Positions 8,988 through 19,846 are shown, counted from the stretch's first letter. The stretch: 64,000 bases of DNA from Mesorhizobium sp. CU3 (GCF_006442965.1 NZ_VFWX01000002.1:124001-188000), one strand, 5' to 3'. Notes: generated by a model from the sequence alone, not told the origin. Made by a program: numbers and translations.

Positions 8988-9008
8988 GGGTTCGAACACC
9001 CCGAACCC
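8988..9008. repeat. Hairpin GGGTTCG/CGAACCC
   Basis: A 7-base stem with a 7-base loop between the DUF922 gene and the exporter. No T-run follows, so it is not a classic terminator; it could be a leader or operator element. Confidence 0.35.
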
Positions 9009-9090
9009 CTTATCCGCGATGGGAAATGACAGGCGCGACCGGCCGAGGCCGTCTTGGCGCATTGATGACCACCCTTTGAAAGAACGACGC

Positions 9091-10569
9091 ATGGACCAGA
9101 CCGTCGAGAACCAAGCGACGAAAGCCTCGCCGCTGATCAGCGAGAGCGAGAAGAACGCCATCATCGGCGGCGTGCTCTTGTCGATGCTTCTGGCCGCGCT
9201 TGACCAGACCATCGTCGCCCCCGCTCTGCCGACCATCGCGCGCGCGCTCGGCCATGCAGAATACCTGCCCTGGATCGTCACCGCCTATCTTTTGACCGCG
9301 ACCGCCATGGCGCCGCTCTACGGCAAGATCTCCGATGTGTATGGGCGCAGGCCGGTCATCTATGCGGCGATCCTGGTCTTCCTCTTCGGCTCGCTGGTCA
9401 GCGCGCTGGCGCCCAACATGCTGGTGCTGGTCATCGGCCGCGCCATCCAGGGCGCCGGCGGCGGCGGTCTCTTCGCGCTGGCGCAAACCGTCATCGGCGA
9501 TCTGGTGCCGCCGCGCGAGCGCGCACGCTACGCGGCCTGGATCTCCGGAACCTGGGCGGTCGCCAGCATCGCCGGCCCGCTGCTCGGCGGCGTCTTTGCC
9601 GAACATTTGCACTGGTCGCTGATCTTCTGGATCAACCTGCCGATCGGCTTCCTGGCCATGGCGATCATCAACAACCCGCTGAAGAAGCTGCCGGTCGCGG
9701 CCAGGAACCACCGCATCGACGGCCTGGGCGCCGTGCTTTTGGTCATTGCCACGGCACTGCTGCTTCTGGCGCTGAACTGGGGCGGCAGTGCCTACCCTTG
9801 GCTGTCGCGCGAAATCCTCGGCCTGCTGGCCTGCTCCGCCGTGTTCTGGGCATTCTTCGCGCTGAGGCTATTGCGCGCGGCCGAGCCGCTGATCTCGCTG
9901 GACGTGCTGAGCAATCCGATCGTGCTCGCCGGCACGCTGTCGATGTTCCTGTTGCAGGCGGCCAATATCGGCGCCTCAGTCTATTTGCCGGTTTATCTGC
10001 AGGCGGTCATCGGGCTGTCGGTAAGCGAATCCGGCGTGGCCATGCTCGGCCTTCTGCTCGGCACGGTCGCGGGCGCCACCTTCTCAGGCCGCATGATCCC
10101 GCGCTTCGTGCACTACAAGCGCATCGCCATGATCGGCATCACCTTGGCCATTGCCAGCCTCGGCCTGCTCAGTGCCATTGCCGGACATGCCTCGCTGCTC
10201 GAGGTCGAGATCCTGACCACGCTTGTCGGCCTCGGCGGCGGGACGACCTTCCCGGTCGCCACCGTCTCTGTCCAGAACGCCGTCGATCGCACCCATCTCG
10301 GCGTCGCCACCGGCGTGCTGACCTTCCTGCGCACATTAGGTGGCGCGCTGGGCGTCGCCATGCTCGGCGCCGTCGCGCTCGGCTATGGCCTGCCCCTCTC
10401 CGCCGAAGGATCGCAGACGCACATACAGCTGGCATCGGCCTTGCCGTTCGTGATGATCTTTCTGACCGCCGGCGTGACGCTCGTCCTGGGACTGATCGTA
10501 ATCTTCCTGATGCCGGAAAAACCGCTGCGCGGCCGCGACGAGCATGCCGCGCCGGTGCTTGCGGAATAG
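9091..10569 (+). CDS. DHA2-family MFS drug exporter
   Basis: A 492-residue, roughly 14-helix transporter of the DHA2 (EmrB/QacA) branch of the major facilitator superfamily, which expels drugs and toxic compounds using the proton gradient. The family motif 'LAALDQTIVAPALPTIA' in helix 1, 'YGKISDVYGRRPV' after helix 2 and 'GRAIQGAGGGGLFAL' in helix 4 are present. The open frame extends upstream to 9019, but ATG 9091 follows an AAAGAA ribosome site and fits the family N-terminus. No membrane-fusion partner or regulator is adjacent. It converges on the ferredoxin reductase gene. Confidence 0.9.
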   Translation: MDQTVENQATKASPLISESEKNAIIGGVLLSMLLAALDQTIVAPALPTIARALGHAEYLPWIVTAYLLTATAMAPLYGKISDVYGRRPVIYAAILVFLFGSLVSALAPNMLVLVIGRAIQGAGGGGLFALAQTVIGDLVPPRERARYAAWISGTWAVASIAGPLLGGVFAEHLHWSLIFWINLPIGFLAMAIINNPLKKLPVAARNHRIDGLGAVLLVIATALLLLALNWGGSAYPWLSREILGLLACSAVFWAFFALRLLRAAEPLISLDVLSNPIVLAGTLSMFLLQAANIGASVYLPVYLQAVIGLSVSESGVAMLGLLLGTVAGATFSGRMIPRFVHYKRIAMIGITLAIASLGLLSAIAGHASLLEVEILTTLVGLGGGTTFPVATVSVQNAVDRTHLGVATGVLTFLRTLGGALGVAMLGAVALGYGLPLSAEGSQTHIQLASALPFVMIFLTAGVTLVLGLIVIFLMPEKPLRGRDEHAAPVLAE

Positions 10570-10629
10570 ATCCCTATCCTATGCGGTGTGTCGGGATTCA
10601 GGCCGGCATCACCTGTCTATCGATACGCC

Positions 10630-12074
<1,445 letters not shown>

Positions 12075-12172
12075 TGGTCACCTGAGGAGTCGCAGCCGAG
12101 ATAATCACTCCGCCGGACAAGTCAACTGCGGCGCGTAAGCGCCACGAAATGACGTTTTTTTGGAATATGGAG

Positions 12173-12541
12173 CTACCGGCTGATGCCGGCGATGAAGTCG
12201 CGCACTTCCTCGATCAGCGTGCCGAGCTTCCTGAGCGCCCTTGGATCGTCCGGCTGCTTTTCGATGGCGCCCGCGCATTCGGCGACCGCAAAGGCGCCGA
12301 TGCCGCGCGCCGATCCCTTCAGCCCGTGCGCCAGAAGCACCCTTTGCCGGGCGTCGGCGTCGACAATCTGGTCGCGAACCGAAAGCGACTGGTGCACGAA
12401 CAGCGCCAGCACCTCTCTTTCAAGCTCGCGGTCGCCCATCGTCTGGCGCGCCAAATGGGCAAGATCCACAGGCCGGGCTCCGGCCGTTCCCGAGGCATCG
12501 CCACCGGGCATCGAAAACGCTACACCAACTTCGCCACGCAT
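12173..12541 (-). CDS. Stand-alone Hpt (histidine phosphotransfer) protein
   Basis: A 122-residue protein made of one Hpt domain, which relays phosphate between a hybrid kinase and a response regulator. The active-site helix 'LLAHGLKGSARGIGA' carries the phospho-accepting His (residue 72) and the Lys/Gly pattern of the family. ATG 12541 is preferred to a GTG two codons upstream. No kinase or receiver gene is adjacent, so its partners are encoded elsewhere. It is divergent from the giant GPR-like gene, sharing a 302-base promoter region. Confidence 0.85.
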   Translation of the reverse strand: MRGEVGVAFSMPGGDASGTAGARPVDLAHLARQTMGDRELEREVLALFVHQSLSVRDQIVDADARQRVLLAHGLKGSARGIGAFAVAECAGAIEKQPDDPRALRKLGTLIEEVRDFIAGISR

Positions 12542-12843
12542 ACGCACTTATAAACTCCATCACGCGGGCACGTCGCCTAAGCAAATAGGTGATTCACCTC
12601 GCCATCGGGTTAACGATTGCCGGGGAAAAATGTTGTCACGGAGGCAGCCGCATCACGCTTCCGTTAACCTTATATTTAAAGTTTTACGTATCGCCCCGAA
12701 TGCATGTTTTCTTTACCCCAGTGTGTCATTACGATACGAGGGTCCATTTTTCAGCCTCCTGCTCGGGATAGACAAGCCAGAATCGGGCCAGAATCAGGCC
12801 ACAATCATAAGTCCCGCGGCAGCTAGTACAGGGTAGCGAAGGC
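12542..12843. other. AT-rich divergent promoter region
   Basis: About 300 bases between the Hpt gene and the GPR-like gene, clearly richer in A/T than its surroundings, with a 'CCGTTAACCTTATATTTAAA' stretch around 12660-12680. No gene is apparent. It should hold both promoters. Confidence 0.5.
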
Positions 12844-15800
12844 ATGGCTAAGAAACCAACGACGACCAAATCTCTTGACAGCGACGTGGCCGCAGAACTG
12901 GAAAAGGCGCTCGACCTTGACCTGAACGGCGACGAAGGTGGCCTCGATATGGCGGCGTCGATGGAAGACCTTGAGGCTCAGATCTCGGCAGCGGCCGATG
13001 AGCTGGCGCGCGAAGGCCGCAGCCAGAAAGCGGAGCCGGCGAACATTCCCCTGCCGCCGAAGGCGCCCGCCGCCAAGCCGGCGGAATTGCGCCCCGTGGA
13101 GCCGCGCAACCCGCAGCCAGCCGGTTTCACGCAACCTGTAGGCTTCACGCCCGCCAATGACGACCGCCAGAAGGACTACAAAACCCTTCTGCATACCCTC
13201 AACCGGCGCGCGTCGAGCACCGTCTATTGGGTGATCGCCTTTCTTTCGCTGGCCTGGATCGCCGGCGCCGGCGGCCTGGCCAACCTTCTGTTCGGCCCGG
13301 ACATCTGGAAGATCCGCAGCTTCGACCAGTTCTTCGCCCGCCCCGAACTGATCGGGCTAGCGGTTGCGGCCATCGTTCCGATCATCCTGTTCTGGGCCTT
13401 CGCCGCCATGATCCGGCGCGCCCAGGAAATGCGCATTGCCGCGCAATCGATGACCGAGGTGGCGTTCCGCCTCGCCGAGCCCGAAAACCTTGCCCAGGAC
13501 CGCGTCATGATGATTGGGCAGGCCGTTCGCCGCGAGGTGGCGGCCATGGGCGAAGGCATCGAGCGCACGCTCGCGCGCGCCGTCGAGCTCGAAACGCTGG
13601 TGCACAGCGAAGTCAGCCAGATCGAACGCTCCTACTCGGAGAACGAGGCCCGCATCCGCTCGCTGGTCGATGGCCTCGGCAGCGAGCGTGAGGCGGTCGT
13701 CACCCACGCCGAGCGCGTGCGCGCCTCCATCTCCAGCGCCCATGAGACGCTGCGCGACGAGATCGGCGCGGCCAGCGACATCATCCGCGATTCCATCCTC
13801 AACGCCTCGACCAAGCTGTCGATGACGATCAACAATTCCGGCGACACGCTGATCGATCGCATCAATGAAAGCTCGACGTCGATCTTCGATTCCGTCGAAT
13901 CGCGCCTGGACAACATCACCGACCGCCTGTCGACCTCCGGCGAAGCCTTCGCCAGCCTGCTCGACACCCGCATCGCCAAGCTGACCGACACCACCGACGG
14001 CCTCACCCGTTCGCTGACCGACCTGCTCGATGACCGCACGCACGGCATGGTCTCGCTGCTCGGCGGCGCCGCGCGCACGCTGAGCTCCGAGTTCGAGGCG
14101 AGCCTCAGCGGCATCGAACGCACGCTTGCCGAGCGCGGTCAGGCGCTGATCAGCGAGTTCCAGACCCGCGCCGAGGCGCTCGACACCGGCACGCAGAAGC
14201 TCAACGCAGCGCTCGAAGCGCGCGCCCGCCAGATCAACGAGACGCTGGTCGACCGCGCCCGCGAGATCGCCAACACCTTTGCCGAGAGCAAGGATCAGCT
14301 GTCGTCGATGATCGACCAGGGCAAGACCCAGATCGGCGCCGACATGGCCGACATCATCTCGTCGACCTCGTCCATGCTCGAAGCCCGCGCCACCGATTTC
14401 GCCGGCCGCATGGAAAACGCGCGCCATGTCGTGTCGCGCTCCTTCGACTCTGACATCCAGCGGCTGGCCAATGCCCGTGTCGGCATCGAGGAAGCCGTCG
14501 AGAATCACAGCCGCAAGCTTTCCGACAGCCGCGACCGCATGGCCGCGGCCATGGAGGCGGACCTGGCGAAGTTCGCCGAAGGCCGCGCGGCGATCGATGC
14601 CGCCGTCACCAACCAGGTGCAGAAGCTGGCCGAGGGCCGCGGCCTGATCTCGCGCGCCTTGGAGGAAGACCTGCGCAAGGTCAACGAATCTCGCGCCGCC
14701 ATCGACGCGTCGCTGGGCAGCCATCTCGAGCAGCTCGAGGAAGGCCGCAACCGCCTTGCCCAGGCTATGACCGAAGACTCCAGCAGGCTTGTCCAAGCCC
14801 GCACAATGATTGATGAAATGGTCGCTGGCCACGTCGGCAAACTGGCCGAGGGCCGCAACATCCTGGCCCGCGCCCTGGATGCCGATCTCGGCAAGCTCGC
14901 CGACAGCCGCGCCTCGGTCGACGGCCTCGTCGCCGGTCAGGTCGAAAAGATCGCCGAAGGCCGCGCCGTGCTCGCCAAGGCTCTCGAAACCGACATCATC
15001 GGCATCAGGAACCTGATCGAGACCCATTCGGCGAAGCTCGCCGAGGACAGGGGTGAATTGAGCCGCTCGCTGGAGCAGGACTTGAGCGGCATCCGCGGCC
15101 TGATCGACAGCCATGCCGGCAAGCTGGCCGACGACCGCAGCCTGCTGTCGCAGACGCTGGAAGCCGACCTTGCCAAGCTGGCCGACAGCCGCGCCTCGAT
15201 CGACGGCCTGGTCGCCGGCCAGGTAGAGAAACTGGCCGAGGGCCGCGATATCCTCAAGCGCGCGCTCGAAGCCGACCTCAACACCATCAAGGGTGCCATT
15301 GCGGGACACTCCGACAGGGTGTTGGAGGATCGCGCTCATCTGTCGAAGGCCCTCGACGCCGACCTCAAGACGGTCAGCGGCGCAATCGCCGACCATCAGA
15401 CCAGGCTCGTCGAGGACCGCTCGGCGCTGTCGAACGCCCTGCAGGACGATCTGCGCAGCGTCAGCAGCGCCGTTACCGACCACCAGGATCGCCTGGTTCA
15501 GGAACGTTCGTTGCTGTCGAAGTCGCTCGAAGACGATCTCGCCAAGCTGGCCGAGAGCCGTTCCTCCATCGATGGTCTGGTCGCCGGCCAGGTCGAGAAG
15601 CTCGCCGAAGGCCGCGATATCCTCAAGCGCGCGCTGGAAGCCGACCTCAATACGATTCAAGGCGCCATCGTCGATCATTCGCAAAAGATCACCGATCACC
15701 GCGCCGACCTGTCACGCGCGCTTGGCGCCGATATGGCGACGGCCAGCGGCTTGATGCAGAGCCACGCCGATCAGCTGTCGCAGAACCGTTCGACTTTGTC

Positions 15801-18800
15801 GAAGGCGCTGGAGGACGATCTGGCGAAACTGGCCGAAAGCCGCTCCGGCATCGACGGCCTGGTCGCCGGCCAGGTCGAGAAGCTCGCCGAGGGCCGCGAT
15901 ATCCTGAGGCGCGCGCTCGAAGCCGATCTTGCCAAGCTGGCCGAAAGCCGTGCCGGCATCGACGGCCTCGTGGCAGGCCAGGTCGAGAAGCTCGCCGAAG
16001 GCCGCGACATCCTCACGCGTGCCCTTGAAGCTGACCTCGCCAAGCTCGCCGAAAGCCGCTCCGGGATTGACGGCCTGGTCTCGGGCCAGGTCGAAAAGCT
16101 CGCCGAAGGCCGCGACATCCTCAAGCGCGCCCTTGAAGCTGACCTCCAGAAGCTGACCGAAAGCCGTTCCGAGATCGACGGCATCATTGCCGGCCATGTC
16201 GGCAAGCTGTCGGAAGGTCGCAACATTCTGGCCCGCGCCCTTGAAGACGATATCGCCAAGCTCGCCGAGGCGCGCAAGGACGTCGATCGTTCGGTGTCCG
16301 ACCATATCGACCAGATTGCCGCCAGAAGCGGCGATATCTCGGCGGCAATCGCCGCCGATGTCGAAAAGATCGAGCAGGCCTTCAGCCGCCAGACCGGCAT
16401 CATCGAGGAACGCTCCGGCACCATGGAGCGCGCGCTCTCGACCGGTGTCGACAATGTCCGCGGCGTCCTGGAAAAGACCGCCGTCTTCGTCGCCGGCGCG
16501 CTGCGCGACAAGGTGATGGAAGTCACCAGCAGCCTGCACGAGCAGGCGGGCGCCGCCTTCAGCGACGCCGACCGCAAGATCGCCGAGCGCGCCGAGCAGA
16601 CCTCGGCCGCCCTGCTTGCCAGGGCCGAGGACATCGCCCACGCCTTCGAGGAAGCGGACCGCCGCCTGCACGAACGCGCCCAGGATACGTCCAACATGCT
16701 CATGGCACGTGCCGACGATGCGTCGAGCGCACTGATGGCGCGAGCCGAGGAAACCGCCGACAAGCTGGCCAGCCGCGCCGGCGACATCGCCAACACCTTC
16801 GACGCCGCCGACCAGAAGCTGGTCGCCCGCGCGGTCGAGACGGCGCAGTCGCTTGCCGCCCGCGCCGGCGACATCCTGCGCAACTTCGAGGGCGCCGACG
16901 AGCGGCTGTCGGCGCGCATCTCGGAATCGGCCGAAGCGCTAGCCGCCCGCGCCTCCGATCTCGGCCGCATCTTCGACGGCGCCGACCAGCAGTTGATGGC
17001 GCGCATCGCCGAAGGCTCCGAAGCGCTTTCCGCCCGCGCCGGCGAAATCGGCCGCATTTTCGAAGACGCCGACAACCGGTTGGTCTCGCGCATCGCCTCG
17101 AGCAGCTCGACCATCGGCGAGCATGCCGATACCATCATCGGCGCCTTCGCCGCCACCGAGCAGCGCGTCGCCGACCGTGCCCGCCAGACCGGCCAGGAAC
17201 TCGCCATCCACGCCCGCGAGATCGAGCAGGCGCTGGCCGGCGCCGACGAGCGGCTGGCCGCGAGCGCCGCGGCCGCGGCCGCTCGTGTCGAGGACCAGGT
17301 GGCCGGCGTCGAAAACCGCCTCGCCTACACCGCCGAAGCGATGGGCCAGAAGCTCAACGAGCAGGTCTCCAGCGCCGAAGCCCAGCTGATCTCGCGCGCC
17401 AACGTCATTGCCGAAACCTTCACGGCGGTCGGCCAGCATATCGGCCAGAGCACCAACGAGGCGGCCAAGACGATCGGCTCGAACACCCGTGAGCTCAACA
17501 CCATGCTCGCCGCCCGCTCCGCCGAGATGGCGAAGATCCTCGACGAGACGGCCCGGCCGCTGGTCGAGCGCTTCGCCCAGGGCGGCTCCGAGCTGCAGCG
17601 CAGCATGGAAGAGGTCACGGAACGCGCGACCGAGAAGCTGCGCAGCGAGAACGTCAACCTCGTCAATGCGCTTGCCAGCCGCACGGCCGAGACGCTTTCG
17701 GCGGTCGAAGGTGCGCGCTCGTCGCTGGCCGACAGCGTGTCCGACCTGATCGGCCGCATGACGACCTCCAGCGCCCAGCTTGGTCAGCTGATCGATCAGG
17801 CGGCGGTCAATCTCGGCCAGGTCGAGGATCGGCTTGCTGGCTCAACGCAGAGCTTCGCCGCGACGACGGAGAAGGCCGCGCAGACCTTCGCCTCTTCGGC
17901 CCGTCTGGTCGATTCCAACACGACAAGGCTCACCGACCTCTCGTCGGCGACGCTGCGCGAAGTTGCCTCGATCGCGACCAAGTTCGACGAACACAGCCGC
18001 CTGCTCTCAAGCGCCTCGAACCTGCTTAGCTCCGCGCAGAGCAATCTCGAGCACACGCTGGAGCGCCAGTCGTCGCTGGAAGACCTCGCCGTCGGCCTGG
18101 TAAAGAAGTCGGAAGACCTCGAAAAGGTGATGCGTTCCTTCGAGAACCTCGTCGGCCAGACGATGCAGAACGCGGAAGGCCGCACGATGGAATCGGCGGA
18201 AAAGATCCGCACGGCCATCACCGAGGTCGTCGAATCGGCCACTCGCCGCTTCGCCGACGCGACCGAGGAAATGCGCCGCACCGCCGGCTCCATCAAGAGC
18301 GAGCTCGACCTCACCCGTGCCGAGCTCAAGAAGGGCGTCATCGAGATGCCGGAAGAGGCCAAGGAATCGACCTCGGCCATCCGCCGCGCCGTCGCCGAGC
18401 AGATCAACGCGCTGAAGGAACTCTCGGATATCGTTGCGAAATCCGGCCGCAGCGGCTCGAGTGAAACCAGCGAGCCGCGCGGTCTACGCCCGACTCCGCA
18501 GCAAGCGCCGGCCCGCGCCGCCGAACCGCCGCTGCGCCGTCCGCCGGCACCGCAGCCTCAACCCCAGTCGCAGCCCCAGCCGCAACCGGCGCCTCGCGCC
18601 CCGCAGGCACCGATCGCCGAAACGACACTGCGCGGCACGCTCGATCTCGAACGTCCGGCCGATGCGCCGCGCCGCGACCCCAATGCCAAGACACCGCAAG
18701 GCGGCTGGGTGCGCGACCTGCTGACCAACGCCTCGCGTGAGGAAGAACTGCGGCCGGCGGCCCCCGCGGAAGCGCCGCGCGCGACGCCTGCTCCGCGCTC

Positions 18801-19152
18801 GCCGCTGCATGTCATGGAGTCGCTCAACTCGCTCTCCGTCGACATTGCCCGCGCCATAGACCACGACGCCTCGATCGAGTTGTGGAACCGCTACCGCCGT
18901 GGCGAGCGCGACGTGTTCACGCGCCGCCTCTACACGCTGAAGGGCCAGCAGACCTTCGACGAGATCCGCCGCAAGTACCAGGCCGAGGCCGAATTCCGCG
19001 CCGCGGTCGACCGCTACTGCGAGGATTTCGAAAAGCTGCTCAAGGATGTCTCGCGCAACGACCGCGACAACATCATGGGGCAGACCTATCTGACCTCCGA
19101 CACCGGCAAGGTCTACACCATGCTAGCCCACGCCAGCGGCCGACTGCACTGA
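12844..19152 (+). CDS. Giant membrane-anchored coiled-coil protein, GPR (Growth Pole Ring)-like
   Basis: A 2102-residue protein. The N-terminal 126 residues are acidic and proline-rich; two hydrophobic helices follow (about 127-149 and 168-190) and then about 1690 residues of almost unbroken alpha helix, a Pro/Gln-rich linker (about 1883-1925) and a conserved C-terminal domain of about 115 residues ('LWNRYRRGERDVFTRRLYTL'). Size, topology and 'apolipoprotein/kinesin-like' repeats match the GPR protein of Agrobacterium, which forms a ring at the growing pole and is needed for unipolar growth; identity is inferred from architecture. Two repeat blocks lie at 14452-16356 and 16618-17292. A strong terminator follows. 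The gene is monocistronic and divergent from an Hpt gene. Confidence 0.8.
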   Translation: MAKKPTTTKSLDSDVAAELEKALDLDLNGDEGGLDMAASMEDLEAQISAAADELAREGRSQKAEPANIPLPPKAPAAKPAELRPVEPRNPQPAGFTQPVGFTPANDDRQKDYKTLLHTLNRRASSTVYWVIAFLSLAWIAGAGGLANLLFGPDIWKIRSFDQFFARPELIGLAVAAIVPIILFWAFAAMIRRAQEMRIAAQSMTEVAFRLAEPENLAQDRVMMIGQAVRREVAAMGEGIERTLARAVELETLVHSEVSQIERSYSENEARIRSLVDGLGSEREAVVTHAERVRASISSAHETLRDEIGAASDIIRDSILNASTKLSMTINNSGDTLIDRINESSTSIFDSVESRLDNITDRLSTSGEAFASLLDTRIAKLTDTTDGLTRSLTDLLDDRTHGMVSLLGGAARTLSSEFEASLSGIERTLAERGQALISEFQTRAEALDTGTQKLNAALEARARQINETLVDRAREIANTFAESKDQLSSMIDQGKTQIGADMADIISSTSSMLEARATDFAGRMENARHVVSRSFDSDIQRLANARVGIEEAVENHSRKLSDSRDRMAAAMEADLAKFAEGRAAIDAAVTNQVQKLAEGRGLISRALEEDLRKVNESRAAIDASLGSHLEQLEEGRNRLAQAMTEDSSRLVQARTMIDEMVAGHVGKLAEGRNILARALDADLGKLADSRASVDGLVAGQVEKIAEGRAVLAKALETDIIGIRNLIETHSAKLAEDRGELSRSLEQDLSGIRGLIDSHAGKLADDRSLLSQTLEADLAKLADSRASIDGLVAGQVEKLAEGRDILKRALEADLNTIKGAIAGHSDRVLEDRAHLSKALDADLKTVSGAIADHQTRLVEDRSALSNALQDDLRSVSSAVTDHQDRLVQERSLLSKSLEDDLAKLAESRSSIDGLVAGQVEKLAEGRDILKRALEADLNTIQGAIVDHSQKITDHRADLSRALGADMATASGLMQSHADQLSQNRSTLSKALEDDLAKLAESRSGIDGLVAGQVEKLAEGRDILRRALEADLAKLAESRAGIDGLVAGQVEKLAEGRDILTRALEADLAKLAESRSGIDGLVSGQVEKLAEGRDILKRALEADLQKLTESRSEIDGIIAGHVGKLSEGRNILARALEDDIAKLAEARKDVDRSVSDHIDQIAARSGDISAAIAADVEKIEQAFSRQTGIIEERSGTMERALSTGVDNVRGVLEKTAVFVAGALRDKVMEVTSSLHEQAGAAFSDADRKIAERAEQTSAALLARAEDIAHAFEEADRRLHERAQDTSNMLMARADDASSALMARAEETADKLASRAGDIANTFDAADQKLVARAVETAQSLAARAGDILRNFEGADERLSARISESAEALAARASDLGRIFDGADQQLMARIAEGSEALSARAGEIGRIFEDADNRLVSRIASSSSTIGEHADTIIGAFAATEQRVADRARQTGQELAIHAREIEQALAGADERLAASAAAAAARVEDQVAGVENRLAYTAEAMGQKLNEQVSSAEAQLISRANVIAETFTAVGQHIGQSTNEAAKTIGSNTRELNTMLAARSAEMAKILDETARPLVERFAQGGSELQRSMEEVTERATEKLRSENVNLVNALASRTAETLSAVEGARSSLADSVSDLIGRMTTSSAQLGQLIDQAAVNLGQVEDRLAGSTQSFAATTEKAAQTFASSARLVDSNTTRLTDLSSATLREVASIATKFDEHSRLLSSASNLLSSAQSNLEHTLERQSSLEDLAVGLVKKSEDLEKVMRSFENLVGQTMQNAEGRTMESAEKIRTAITEVVESATRRFADATEEMRRTAGSIKSELDLTRAELKKGVIEMPEEAKESTSAIRRAVAEQINALKELSDIVAKSGRSGSSETSEPRGLRPTPQQAPARAAEPPLRRPPAPQPQPQSQPQPQPAPRAPQAPIAETTLRGTLDLERPADAPRRDPNAKTPQGGWVRDLLTNASREEELRPAAPAEAPRATPAPRSPLHVMESLNSLSVDIARAIDHDASIELWNRYRRGERDVFTRRLYTLKGQQTFDEIRRKYQAEAEFRAAVDRYCEDFEKLLKDVSRNDRDNIMGQTYLTSDTGKVYTMLAHASGRLH
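14452..16356 (+). repeat. 19 tandem 36- or 29-residue helical repeats inside the GPR-like gene
   Basis: Units begin with Asp-Leu/Ile and run 36 residues (108 bases) or 29 residues (87 bases). The long unit is two 18-residue halves, for example 'KLAESRSGIDGLVAGQVE' and 'KLAEGRDILKRALEADLA'. The short unit lacks exactly one heptad near its start. The order of lengths is 5 long, 2 short, 1 long, 3 short, 1 long, 2 short, 5 long. Units 15-18 (15817-16248) are closest to each other. Boundaries were checked against codon positions. Confidence 0.88.
16618..17292 (+). repeat. Second helical repeat block (29- and 11-residue units) in the GPR-like gene
   Basis: Seven 29-residue units beginning with Ala/Ser-Arg-Ala (later degenerate) and carrying a central 'ADxRL' core, plus two 11-residue units at 16705-16770 ('ARADDASSALM', 'ARAEETADKLA') after the first unit. 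Unit sizes 11 and 29 correspond to 3 and 8 helical turns. Confidence 0.8.
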
Positions 19153-19174
19153 GCCAAATCGGCGGATGGAAAAC

Positions 19175-19202
19175 AAAAAGGCGGGTCCGACCCGCCTTTT
19201 TT
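19175..19202. terminator. Strong bidirectional rho-independent terminator
   Basis: GGCGGGT/ACCCGCC stem with a three-base loop, flanked by five A residues on the left and six T residues on the right. It ends the GPR-like transcript 22 bases after its stop and can also stop the opposing Mce operon ending at 19241. Confidence 0.92.
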
Positions 19203-19240
19203 CATACCCATGATTTGGATTTGTCGGCTTGGCCGACAAC

Positions 19241-19846
19241 TCAGATCGTAGAATCCGTCCAGCGGACGATGTCCTTGGCAGCCTGGCCGAAGGCGCTGTC
19301 CAGCGCGCCGACATAGGCGGCGTTGCCGCTCCCGGAGACCGGCGCGCTCGCGGTAAAGTCCTTCGAGGCGCGCACCTCGCCGTTACGGTCGTTGAGGATG
19401 CGCACGAACAGTTCGACATCGGCGTGCTCGCCGCCATTGACGCGCACCTCGAAGGCACGCACCTCGACGATGATCTGGTAATCGATCGCCAGCCCCTCGC
19501 CCGGCTTGCCGACGCCGGCGAAGCTGCCCGAACGCTGGAAGGTCTCGGCGAGCCTTGCCTGCACGATAAGCGGCAGGCGGTCAGCCCATTGCGCGCCCTT
19601 AAGGAACTGGATCGACCGGTCGGACGGCCTGATGACGATGTTCTGGCTGTCCAGCGCCTTGAGCGCCGAAGGCTGGGCGATCAGGATCTGGCGGCGGCTG
19701 TGGGCGCGCGCATCGACGGAAGGCGCCGATAGTTCGAATGTATCGAGCGGCGCCGGCTTGCCGCCCAATGCTGCGCAGCCGGCGAGCGTGAACACCAGCA
19801 ACGAAGCAACCGTCGACTTCAACCCTCGCACCCTGCTCGACGTCAC
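19241..19846 (-). CDS. ABC-type transport auxiliary lipoprotein (PqiC/ABC_trans_aux type)
   Basis: A 201-residue lipoprotein with lipobox 'FTLAGC' about 25 residues in and the family's 'LDTFELSAP' strand directly after. It belongs to the PF03886-like group that works with Mce/Pqi lipid-transport systems in the periplasm. A longer frame starts with TTG at 19924 inside the MlaD-like gene; GTG 19846 is chosen because GGGGA lies six bases upstream and the signal peptide then has normal length. Last gene of the four-gene Mce operon. Confidence 0.82.
   Translation of the reverse strand: MTSSRVRGLKSTVASLLVFTLAGCAALGGKPAPLDTFELSAPSVDARAHSRRQILIAQPSALKALDSQNIVIRPSDRSIQFLKGAQWADRLPLIVQARLAETFQRSGSFAGVGKPGEGLAIDYQIIVEVRAFEVRVNGGEHADVELFVRILNDRNGEVRASKDFTASAPVSGSGNAAYVGALDSAFGQAAKDIVRWTDSTI

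Noticed and set aside
12131-12164. GGCGC/GCGCC hairpin followed later by T7 as a plus-strand terminator
   Set aside because: Eleven bases separate the stem from the T-run and no plus-strand gene ends there.
13357-15699. 780-codon minus-strand open frame inside the GPR-like gene
   Set aside because: It mirrors the repeats of the sense gene (repeated 'ALGQL', 'DLAGDQ' segments) and has no start signal; the same holds for the frame at 15771-17207.
14452-16356. Regular 87/108-base repeats as a possible CRISPR array
   Set aside because: The repeats are in-frame coding sequence with no constant spacer-repeat alternation and no cas genes nearby.
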